A stretch of DNA of 15,075 nucleotides from Chromera velia. Taxonomy: Eukaryota; Sar; Chromeraceae. The stretch covers positions 8,831 to 23,905 of the forward strand of contig JAHBMJ010002011.1 of the NCBI GenBank assembly GCA_018398765.1, read 5' to 3'. Shown in pieces: positions 1 to 8,797 of this stretch. The position numbers and the translations under genes were made by a program. The notes beneath the pieces were generated by a model, which searched no databases, was not told the DNA's origin, and saw only the letters and a list, made by a program, of their open reading frames with translations. How positions within the stretch are numbered: position 1 is the first letter of the stretch; every line of letters starts with the position of its first letter.

Positions 1-19
1 GTCCCCCCCCCCCCTTCAG

Positions 20-3000
20 GAGGCACAGTCCCAGTCCCAGAGACTCCAGGGGGCCCCGGCATTCCCGCTCCGCCTGTCGATAAGAAGAACTCCAATCAAA
101 AGAGAGAAGCCAGCAAAGACGAGAACTCGGATGCACAGCCGAACAACCGCCCTGTGCCCTTTGCTGCATGGGGGGGGGGATCTGGAGGTCCTGAGGCACC
201 GTGGGTTGATCACGAGGGTGTGTCTCAGGATGGGGAGAGAGAAAAGATAAGACAGCAGAAGAAAAAGGAAGAGGACGAGGCGAGAAGAAGAAGACGGCGG
301 GAAAAGGAGCGGCAAGAGAGGGGGAGAGACAGAGAGAGGGACGTAGAGGGAGACAAAGAGCTTGGTAGAGAAAGACAGAGTGAGAGCAGAAGAAACGATG
401 ATGACATGAAAGAAGATGCGGAAAAGGACAGAGACAGAGACAGAGAGAGACATTCAAGAAGACACTCCGAAAAGGACCGCAGCCGATCTGACAGGCATGA
501 CAGAGAGAACAAACTCGGAAGAGACGAGAATGGTCCCAAAGACGCCGATGCTGATCGCAGAGAGAGACATTCCCAAGACAAAGAGGGCAGGGAAAAGTAT
601 CGTGAGAGAGAGAAAGACAAGGAAAAGGAGGCAGAGAGAGAGCGGCGCAGAGCTCTCAGGGCGATTGAGAAGGAAAGGGAGAGAGAGGCCAGGAAACGGT
701 CAGCCGGACAGCAGCAGGGTGCTGACAAGGATAGGGCCACCCGACCGACAGACCAGGACAGAGAGAGCAAACGTGAAAGTCGTCATCGAGCCAGAGAAAG
801 GGAGGGTGAAGTGGACGAAAGAGAAAGACAGAGGAGCAGAGAGAGTGGAGATCGCGTTGATCGTGAGAGAGAAAGAGAAAAAGAAAAAGAAAGAGGGAGT
901 CGAGGGTCCCGATCGTCCAAGTCTTCCTCCCGTTCTCGGGCAGAGAACCACAACGAGGCTGCAGACCGTCAATATTATCAGAGAGACTCCAACCAATCAG
1001 ATCGGGAGCTAGTCCTGAGGGGAAGTCTCGGAAGTGAAAGAGGAAGCGACAGAGACCAGCTTGAGCGAGACAGTCGCAGTCGTCGGAAAGAAAAGGATCG
1101 ACAGGGGGGAGAAAAGGAAAAGGAGAGACAACCCATCACAGCGTGGGGGGAACAAAACAACAATCATCGCTCTTCTTCGTCCTCATCCTCTTCCTCCTCA
1201 TTCCGCTCTCCCATTTTCGGATCAGGGAACGGAAGTTCTTCTGCTCAGGGGGCAGTTAAGGGCTCTTCGAGGGATTCAGTAGCAGGCTCTGATAGAGACA
1301 GAGACAGAGACGGTAGAGGAGGAGGGAGAGGCGTCTCCTTTTCATTCGGCTCTGCATTCTCCTCCGCTTCTTCCGCTGCCCCCCCCTCTTCCCCATCTCC
1401 CTCAGGCCCCCCCGTGGGCTCCTCAGGGTCCTCAGGCTCCAGGAATACATCCAGCGGCCTCCGTCGCCCCCCCTCACCCTCTCCAAGTCCCTACACAACC
1501 GTCACCAAACCCCCACCCCCCAGCCGCCACCGCCCCCCGTCCCCGGGATTGCGTCGGCCCGCTGAGTCCAGCAGGCCCAGCCAGCAACAGCAACAACAGC
1601 TCATTGAAACTTTCCTCAGGTACGTCGGTATTTGTCCCCACACTGATGGAAGTCATCCATTCATTTCATGTCATTTTGCCTTTTTTGAAGAGACACAAGT
1701 GTGACACAACAAACGACAGGAAATATTCCATAACAAAACAGGATGCGTCTTCCTTTGCAAGAAAAATGACGTGTTCAAGCGGCTTTTCAATCTTGAAAGA
1801 AGGAAAAGGACGAAGTAGAAAACAGATAGTGGGAGTTTTCCATCCGAGAGTTGTTTCGTGCTGACTGGAGGGGGGAGATAAGAGAGAACGAGTGGAGACA
1901 GACAGAGCAGGCAGTGTGAGGGGAAAAGAGAGATCAAAAAGAAAGTCAGAAATCTGAAATTTACAGCTACTTCATTGCATCAGATCGTATCTCCGTTTCG
2001 CATTGTCAGTGCCTGTTGCACCTAGATTTTGTACCGGTAGCCTGAAAGAGAGCGCAACATCGTTTTTGTTCTTCTTCGCTGATTCATTAATTCCCATATC
2101 ACAAACAAATGTTTGCATGCAGACGTCCTGCGACGGCTGCAAGTCCAGAGGTCAACAGCTTCGGCAGCTGGGTGAGCAGGTCAAGCAAGGAGAAGGAAGG
2201 AGGAGCTCCTCGTGCCCCCTCACCTCACAGATCCGCTGCGCAGGTAGGCCGGGAGGCTTTCGGAGAGGCACTAAAGTCGGCAGGCAGGCAGATAGGGAGG
2301 CAGGGATTTGTTGCCATCAAGAGAAACCGAGACCTGATTGTGGCGTTCTACTTTACGTTTCAGGAGTACAATTTGAGAGACGTTGAAGTTTGTACTGACC
2401 TATTCGAGAATTCTCTCCGTCCTTACCAAAAGACGTTCTGGACCTTGCATGCCTGTTCGAATCTGTGTGTATCCGTGCATGCACAGCCACCTGATAGATA
2501 TCTGAGCATCTGCATGTCTCCTAATGCGTCGTCCACTAACTAATGTCTCCTAATGTCTCCTTGGTCAGGAGCAACAGCGTCCGCCCTCTGCCCCCACTCC
2601 TCCGGCAAATGGGACGGGGAATCTGTTTGGGGGTATGGGGGGAAACTTTGGTTTTGGGGTGTCTGGGGGACTGGCGATAAGGGCAGGGGGGAACTCCCAT
2701 GGGGCCTCCAGAGGTAGGTCTGTATGGTGGCTCTCTCTGTTTTTTCTCTTCTCTCCTCTTTTCTTCTCTTTTCTCCTCTGCGTGAGACGAGGCGAGACGG
2801 AATCAGACAGACAGACAGACAGACAGACAGAGAGAGAGAGATTTTGCTTTTGGTTTCGATCTGAAAGGTCGACCTTGTTTTGTTGGTGTTCTTTTGGTTT
2901 TGGAATTTGCGCTTGTAGTTACTCCAAGCCTGCAGTGCTTATCCGTAGAAGCTTTCGCTGTTTGCAGCCTTCTCGTTTTCGGTCTCCTCTACAGCTGTCT

Positions 3001-4823
3001 TCTTCGTATCTGTTCTATTCACACTGTGGCGATGCATGTTCTTGATGCTGGCTATTTGGTCGTGCAGGTACTGGCGGCGCGTCATCCCAAGGACCCAACG
3101 GGTCGTCTTCGTCGAATGGCGGCGGGGGGAAGCGGTGCTCTTGTCCCCCCTCTGGGTCGGGGCCTGTGAAGGCCGACGCCGCATTGCTGAAGAGGCCCTC
3201 CTCCTCTTCTTCCCAGCAGCAGCAGGTGGAAAGGGAGAATGGAGGGAGTCAAGCGGGGTCGCTGCGTGCTCGGGATAGAGGAGAGGACAGGGAGAGGGAG
3301 AAGGGGAAGGGAGGTCTTCTGTGGGGTGTGGGGCCTAGTCGGGGAGGTGGCCTCGGCATGCCTGTTGGTGGTCAGACAGTGGACTGGTCTGGTAGATGGA
3401 GGGGTGAGAGGAGTCTGAGTGCAGGAAGAGGGCGGGAAGAGGAGGGCTCAAGGTCTCGAGAGAGAGACAGAGACAGAGTGGGGGGCAGTCTCCGAGAGTC
3501 CGGAGGCAGCAGGGATTCCGACATTTCCCTTGGAGGAGGAGACAACAGGCTTCCACAAAATACCTTCATGCCTTATGCAAGAACATCAGGTAAGCAAGCA
3601 ACCGTGCTGGGCTGTCTTTCTGCTTCACTTTGCTTCTCTCACTTGAACAGCAAGTTTCCGATGAAAACCCAGACGCTTCTCGTTTCTGCCCGAACTTTTT
3701 CCGTGAGGGATCATTTTAAACGTCCTCCTTCCAACTGGCTCAGGATATTCAGGAAATGCATCCAGGTGGTTCAGCTTTCCTACATTTATCCAAACACTCT
3801 GTTTTTTAGTTTGCATTCAAAAGCCACTCTCGCATACAGTCTCACATTGGTGTGCATCAGTTTGCTTTCTATGGCATCCCCAAATCCTATCCTTCTCAAC
3901 AAATTGGCAGTGGATCATGAACAAACAACTGCAAATGCGTTTCCTCTCTGTGTGCAGTCCGCCCCCCCTCGCCCCACAGTCCGGCAGGGAGACGAGCTCA
4001 GTCTCCAAAACAGAGAGACACGAGTGGGCAGAGGGGATCCGGCAGAATTTCCCGTCCTCCCTCTCCAGGACCCACAGGAAACACTAACAACGGAGGGACC
4101 GGAGGAAGGGCCAACAACATGGGAGGGTCCATGGGTCCCTCCTCTCTCTGGGGTAGGCCCTCCTCCCCTGCACCCATGGCACTCTCCCTGTCTCTGGGAC
4201 TGTCGGGAGCTGCATATCAACTGCAGTATGGAAAGAGTCTGGCAGGTCGGTCGAATTAGTCGTTGTCTGATTTTGTGTCTCTCACCCTTTGTATTGCAAA
4301 TGCGACGCTCTTTTTTGTCTCAGCTGCAGGTCCGGAGAAGGCTCATGGGGCTGTGAAGGCAAACATGTTGGTGTCTGCCCGCATCACTGTCTTCCTGATT
4401 CCCTCGATCGTTACTTCGTCTTTGCAAATGCTTGGATACGGTCTTTACATTTCACGAAGCTATTCAATGATTGAAGGATTCTTTCACTCTCTGGTCTGTC
4501 TATCGTGTTTGCCTGCCTGCAGGGGCACTGGCATTTTCCTCCGGAGAAGCTCTGGCTTCGGGCAGCGGGAGACGCATGGGGGCAGCTCATCTGAAAAGGT
4601 GAGCTGTGAGGTGCAGTACCCAATTTAGGCAGAATGCATGAGAGGTGTGATTCCGTGTGCATGCTAACTGTCAGTTTTGTCTTTGGAGGTCTGCCTTGTG
4701 GAAGAGTTAAGTAAACCAAGTATGCCTGGGAGATTTACATATTTGGCATTCGAGCGCGCCGCTTTATACTCCGACTGTGCACGACTTGACTCTTCCCTTC
4801 CTTTCTCTCCTGCTTTCTGGATG

Positions 4824-4860
<37 letters not shown>

Positions 4861-4963
4861 GAATGAATGAATGAATGAATGAATGAATGAATGCAGAGCG
4901 CCGTCCCCTACCCCCGCCTTCAATCGAGGATCCAGTCCCGGAAAGCCCCGCTGGAGGGTCTGA
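20..4963 (+). CDS. Arg/Asp/Glu-rich, SR-like disordered protein, seven visible exons, 5' partial
   Basis: Not a recognised family. Proposed exons are 20-1619, 2123-2243, 2569-2713, 3068-3589, 3958-4245, 4523-4598 and 4897-4963, with TGA at 4961-4963. Phases agree at all six junctions, giving 938 residues from the first whole codon at 22. Donors are GTACGT, GTAGGC, GTAGGT, GTAAGC, GTCGGT and GTGAGC; five of six acceptors end GCAG. Residues about 73-368 are a charged R/D/E/K repeat. Poly-Ser follows near 385, then Ser-Pro runs (about 450-520), poly-Gln near 525, a Gly/Phe-rich exon (574-621), a second RE/RD patch (about 690-765) and a basic Pro/Ser tail ending PGKPRWRV. The reading frame is open to base 1, and 12 C's plus TTCAG (3-19) look like an acceptor, so upstream exons lie outside the window. 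The composition suggests a nuclear RNA-processing or speckle protein, but this is inference only. The exon 5 end could instead be 4152, which is the same phase. Exon 1 is the surest; the last two are less sure. Confidence 0.72.
238..1128 (+). other. Coding low-complexity R/D/E/K repeat domain of gene 1
   Basis: About 295 codons consist mainly of RE, RD, ER and EK dipeptides broken by short Ser and His patches (for example RHSRRHSEKDRSRSDRHD). The tract would form a highly charged helical or disordered segment, as in RD/RE domains of some splicing-associated proteins. It contains no RRM, zinc finger or helicase motif. A short A-W-G motif lies on each side: PFAAWGGG at about 157-180 and PITAWGEQ at about 1132-1155. 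The purine-rich coding strand leaves long antisense frames open by chance. Confidence 0.75.
2804..2841. repeat. (CAGA)n followed by (GA)n microsatellite in gene 1 intron 3
   Basis: A run of CAGA units changes directly into GA units. It lies inside the intron 2714-3067, so the length changes expected of such runs would not alter the protein. Confidence 0.9.
4823..4892. repeat. (TGAT)n changing to (GAAT)n, abutting a 3' splice site
   Basis: Eight or so TGAT/GATT units are followed without a break by about nine GAAT units. These run straight into GCAG (4893-4896), which is the proposed acceptor of the last exon of gene 1. The microsatellite therefore occupies the place where a polypyrimidine tract and branch point would normally be. 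Confidence 0.9.
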
Positions 4964-6321
4964 CGGGTGCAGTTAAGAGGGTGAAGAGAATTAAAAGGAA
5001 TTAAGGGGTGCTTATAGAAAGAAAGAAAGAATTCATGAAGAGCATGCAGCCACGCGGGCAGTCCTGCTTGCTTCTTCTATCGAACCTTGTAGAAATATTT
5101 ATCTGTATGACCAATCTGTCTGTATCCGAGCAAGTCAATTCCTCTCTCTTTCTCTGTCTGCGTGTCTCTCTCTTCAATCGCGCTTGGCTTCTCGTCTCGC
5201 AACGGCGCAACGCATTGAAAAACGGACGCCCGGGAATACTGTAGAGCTGGGAAGGGCGGTCATGTCTCTTTATTTGAACTTTCTCCTCGGTCCCCTCTCT
5301 CGTCTTCCGTTTTGAGTCCGTAATTAATCCCTCAAGTTTCGTTTGTACTTTTTAGAGGGGGCAGGCAGGCAGGCAGGGGTGTGCATGTACACGTGCCCCT
5401 GCAAGTTTGCATGAGCCTGCCGGTCTCGATCTGTCAATTTATTTCTTTCTGTAATGCTCTTCTTGCCTTCTTCCCTGAAAACAAACTTGGAAGAAGGCAA
5501 TCCGCTCCCGGACCATGGATTAATGGGAGGGGAGGTTCAAGTTTCACTTCCATAGAAGATTGGAATGGCAAACTGGTCTTCTGGAAGTGTTCTTTCCTTT
5601 TCTTCGTTTTGTTCGCACATGCTGACGGCAGTATGGCGAACGGTGCTGTGAATAAACATGATAAATTCGCCAATCCCCTTCCTCTTTGCATGGTGCCAGC
5701 CTCACTCACAAACCAAAACAGCCCCCCGTCTATCTTTCCTCCCTCCTTCCTACCACAAAGCCGCCTCATTCTCTCTGATTTCGTGTCCGGGCCACATCCC
5801 CTTCTCCTCTGCATGTGACGAGGGAGCGTACATTCATGAGTAGGGAAGGGAGCACACCGAGGCGATCGAGCCCTGTCGACCACCTTGAGACATGCAGCCT
5901 CTGCAGGGAATCTGCTGCATGCATGAATGATCATCCATCTGGTGGTATGCATCGGTGGGTAGTAGAGTCACGCACATCAAGGGAGAAGAGGGACCGCAAG
6001 GCACCACGACCGTGTGCACATACCGAGGGGCACCGAAAGAGAGAAACTGCAGGGGAGACGCCCATTTGACCATCAATTCGAGCGTAGAAGGGCAAGACAG
6101 AAGGAAAAGTGAAGGCGGGCCAGCAAATTAAGCGGACTGGGCGCAGAGAAATCGAGAAAGAGGACAGGAGGGAGACATTGGACAAAACAAAAACACTCTT
6201 ATTGACTTACTGAAGAGAAAAAGGTACGGAAAGCAACTGTCATTGCATGATTGAGGTAAGGACTGCACAGACCAGGGCACAAGTAGGCATAGAAAGTGCC
6301 TCAAGTGAATACATTGCAACA
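4964..6321. other. Convergent intergenic region, ordinary composition, no gene supported
   Basis: This part lies between the stop of gene 1 and the AT-rich island and probably includes the 3' UTR of gene 1. It holds small runs: GAAA near 5017-5031 and GGCA near 5361-5377. Open frames on both strands at 5381-5952 overlap each other and have no protein-like composition or splice context. The first AATAAA on the + strand is at 5651, about 690 bases past the stop, so I do not assign a poly(A) signal. Confidence 0.5.
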
Positions 6322-6436
6322 TGGGACTTGATTTGCCACAATTTATTAATACATACCTAATAAAACTTTATGTTCAAACCTATAGACTTCACAGTTTTAC
6401 AAAGTTTGTAGTATAGCCTATTAAATTCCTGGTTAC

Positions 6437-6519
6437 TTTACTGGTTAATTTATATTGGTAACCAGTATTTATACTGGTAACCAGTAATTTTACCAGTAAA
6501 AAGTGAATTCCAACCAGTA
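6437..6519. repeat. Foldback cluster built from CCAGTA/TACTGG motifs
   Basis: Six copies of CCAGTA or its complement occur in about 80 bases. TTGGTAACCAGTA (6455-6467) and TACTGGTAACCAG (6472-6484) pair at 11 of 13 positions across a 4-base loop. An outer perfect 9-bp stem joins TTTACTGGT (6437-6445) to ACCAGTAAA (6492-6500). TGGTAACCAGTA also occurs twice as a direct repeat (6456 and 6475). Confidence 0.8.
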
Positions 6520-6610
6520 AGAACTTACTATTGAAGAGAAAGAATTTAATAGAGTAGTTGTAAATATATATATTAATTTATTTACAAATTTTATTCCGAA
6601 TCTCCCATCC

Positions 6611-6693
6611 GTCAATCAATCAATTAATCAATCTAGCACTGGCAATTCATCAATCAATCAATCAATCAATCTAGCAATCAATCAATCAATCGA
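6611..6693. repeat. Interrupted (CAAT)n microsatellite
   Basis: Three blocks of CAAT/TCAA units are separated by short spacers containing CTAGCA. The blocks lie in the AT-rich intergenic island. Confidence 0.85.
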
Positions 6694-6869
6694 TTCTATA
6701 TCCACCTTTCGCTGGCCCCGACTCTTTATTGATTTTTCATTTGTTTTAATTTAAAAAGTACATACTGCATGCATGGAAGGACCCCTTTAACACTCCAGGC
6801 TACTCAAGCTTGAAACTGGGGTTGAGCGCCGTTTAAAAACCCAATCTTGAAATACTAAATTATGCCACC

Positions 6870-6914
6870 CAAAAGTCTATCAAACGATAATACACATGCA
6901 AAAGTCTATCAAAA
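6870..6914. repeat. 15-base direct repeat, period 29
   Basis: CAAAAGTCTATCAAA starts at 6870 and again at 6899. The two copies are identical over 15 bases; the intervening spacer is unrelated. Confidence 0.8.
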
Positions 6915-7161
6915 ATGTTATAGAAAAATGACTGCTAAAAAATCAATGATATTAGAAAAAAAAATGTCATTTAAAAATGCAAATTTGAAAAATAATAGAA
7001 ATTGCAGTCTATAGTGTCGGGGGGGATAGATGGAAGGCTAGATGGAAGACAATTTGAAGCTATAGCAGGCTGCTTGTCTTTTATAGTGCTTAACAAAGAT
7101 ATAATGGCTAAATTAATAAAAGAGGGGGAGGCATGCTTATTATTAAATGTTTAACATCATA

Positions 7162-7211
7162 TAGTGCTAAGTAATCTTTAAGCCAAACGTTTAGCTAAAC
7201 TTTTAGCACTA
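7162..7211. repeat. Inverted repeat with internal palindrome
   Basis: TAGTGCTAA (7162-7170) and TTAGCACTA (7203-7211) are perfect complements around a 32-base centre. That centre holds AAACGTTT (7185-7192) and the perfect 12-base palindrome GTTTAGCTAAAC (7189-7200). A related TATAGTGCTTAA lies about 80 bases upstream, near 7082. Confidence 0.75.
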
Positions 7212-7232
7212 AAGGGCGGCGCGCTAAAGATT

Positions 7233-7271
7233 TTTGGCAACCCCGGGGGGGGGAGGGGGGGGATTGCCAAA
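7233..7271. repeat. Hairpin with a G-tract loop
   Basis: TTTGGCAACCCC (7233-7244) can pair with GGGG-A-TTGCCAAA (7259-7271), a 12-bp stem with one bulged A. The segment between is a run of nine G, one A and then more G (7245-7262). These G tracts could instead stack as a G-quadruplex. Confidence 0.75.
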
Positions 7272-7662
7272 TGCTCAGTCAAAGTTTCTAGAAAAGTCTC
7301 TATTAAACCACTGCAACACATACAACACATCTGTTGTTCAAATGTTGCACAAGTGTTGTTTGAGTGTTACATCAGATTTGTACTAAGACGACTCATAGAC
7401 GTGATACCACATTACACCAGGTTATGCTAGTATGCAACTGAATATGCGATATAACATGCACCACATATTAACTAATTCCAGATCAGGTGCTAGTACAAGG
7501 TGCTTAGAACGAATGCACGTGAATTTAGGTAAATTTCAGGAGCAAAAATACGGTGTATATAATGTCGTACATTGTTTTTTGATAGTATAAACTTAAAGAC
7601 ATAAATTTAAAAGTCGTCTTCTAGGGTTTCTAGTCATTAAAAGGCGCTGAATTCAATGTTAA

Positions 7663-7736
7663 TCGCTTTTTATCATATAGCATAGCTACACAATTTTTTG
7701 CTATAAGAATTTGATGGAAAAACTAATAAAAAGCGA
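7663..7736. repeat. Nested stem in the AT-rich island
   Basis: TCGCTTTTTAT (7663-7673) is perfectly complementary to ATAAAAAGCGA (7726-7736). Inside it ATAGCA (7677-7682) pairs with TGCTAT (7699-7704). Together they would form a two-part foldback of about 74 bases. Confidence 0.7.
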
Positions 7737-7830
7737 ATAAAAACCGATAGCAAGTCTCGTTTTTGAATTGTAAAAACGATTCTTTAGACTGAACTCAACT
7801 ACACTGCAGCAGTAACTGTTCACCTCTTGC

Positions 7831-7949
7831 AAATGCATTTTCATGTCATTCATTCACAAATTGAAAGAAAGCAAAAGCATTCCAACGATGGGGAATTTTC
7901 TCAATTCCGTGGAGGAACGGGCTAAATTGTGCTGCCCGAAGCATGAAAG
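7831..7949. other. Probable 3' UTR of gene 3 (minus strand)
   Basis: This short stretch directly follows, on the minus strand, the TGA at 7952-7950. No canonical poly(A) signal on the minus strand stands out nearby. Confidence 0.35.
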
Positions 7950-8168
7950 TCATGTGCGATAGCGACACTCGTGATTCGTCTGACATCGTCTGACCATCAG
8001 CTCCTGACGCGGTCTCTTTGGGGGCCGGAGAGGTGCATCCTCGTCCTCGGAAGCGAGGAGCTCGCCCTCCTCCACAGCTTCATCGTCATCCTTGTTGTCC
8101 TTGTTCTCCTCAACCTCTCTGGCGAGAGCGGCAAAGTCTTCGGCGGCCATGCTACCGACAGTAGCAGC
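7950..8168 (-). CDS. Terminal exon of gene 3
   Basis: The exon starts after CTCATGCAG (acceptor AG at 8170-8169) and runs 72 codons to TGA. Its composition (EEGELLASEDEDAPLRPPKR) differs clearly from the surrounding repeats. The acidic patch followed by a basic Pro-rich motif is typical of nuclear proteins, which is inference. The same frame stays open upstream of the acceptor, so the exon could extend to an ATG near 8261. The splice site and phase agreement with 9288 favour the shorter form. Confidence 0.6.
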   Translation of the reverse strand, partial: AATVGSMAAEDFAALAREVEENKDNKDDDEAVEEGELLASEDEDAPLRPPKRPRQELMVRRCQTNHECRYRT

Positions 8169-8669
8169 CTGCATGAGGAGAAAAGATACTAGCTGTTCGG
8201 GTCGGCTTGCCCTTTCTTCTGCTCCTCTTCCAACAAAGCTACAGAGCAGAGCACGAAGCATCCATCAAACGAGATGGACATCCATGAATAACCCGAATGA
8301 ATGAATGAATGAACGAACGAACGAACGAACGAACGAACGGACAAACGAACAAACGAACGAACGAACCAACGAACGAACGAACGAGCGAACAAACAATGAA
8401 TAAATCAATGAATGAACGAACGAACGAATGAATGAATGCTACCCAAAGATGCAGATCCCCCTCTTGATTTCCCTTCCTGGCTCCCTTCGTTCCTTCTTAG
8501 TCTCTCTTTTCGCCTCTCGGCCAAACAGAATTCAGTCATTCATTTGTCCAATCATTTGTTGAATCATGATGGAGGAAAAAAGAAAGAAAGAAAGACAGAA
8601 AGAAGGAAGGAAAGAAGGAAAGAAAGAAAGAAACAGAAAGAAAGAAGGAAAGAAGGAAAGAAAGAAGAA

Positions 8670-8701
<32 letters not shown>

Positions 8702-8766
8702 CAGAAAGAAGGAAGGAAAGAAGGAAAGAAAGAAGAAAAGAAAGAAAGAAAGAAAGAAAGAAAGGA

Positions 8767-8797
<31 letters not shown>

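Larger units (their letters stand above)
6322..7830. other. AT-rich island between convergent genes, no open frame, several foldbacks
   Basis: The base composition turns visibly AT-rich and no frame stays open for a useful length on either strand. Several dyads sit here (6437-6519, 7162-7211, 7233-7271, 7663-7736), together with a CAAT microsatellite and a short direct repeat. I see no clear terminal inverted repeats with a target-site duplication, and no transposase or reverse transcriptase motif. It could be a non-autonomous mobile element remnant, a structured non-coding RNA locus or plain AT-rich spacer; the sequence alone does not decide. Confidence 0.6.

Noticed and set aside
225-770. 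Ser/Leu-rich open frame on the minus strand
   Set aside because: It is the antisense shadow of the purine-rich R/D/E exon; it has no start or splice context.
4330-4370. Possible extra exon of gene 1 after CTCAGCTGCAG
   Set aside because: It enters in the right phase, but every usable donor exits in a phase that makes the next exon hit a stop. Skipping it gives a clean frame to the end.
4897-5003. Alternative reading of the last exon of gene 1 ending at TAA near 5003
   Set aside because: It needs the other frame of exon 4523-4598, which cannot be reached in phase from exon 3958-4245. It would become possible if an additional exon exists.
5651-5656. AATAAA as poly(A) signal of gene 1
   Set aside because: It is about 690 bases past the stop and has no supporting downstream element; such hexamers are common in this composition.
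5434-5952. 172-codon open frame on the minus strand, with an overlapping 145-codon + frame
   Set aside because: Both have scattered Cys, His and Trp and no recognisable domain or splice signals. The length is mildly unusual, but two overlapping frames argue for chance.
6322-7830. Complete transposon
   Set aside because: I could not find matching terminal inverted repeats with a target-site duplication, or any enzyme-coding frame.
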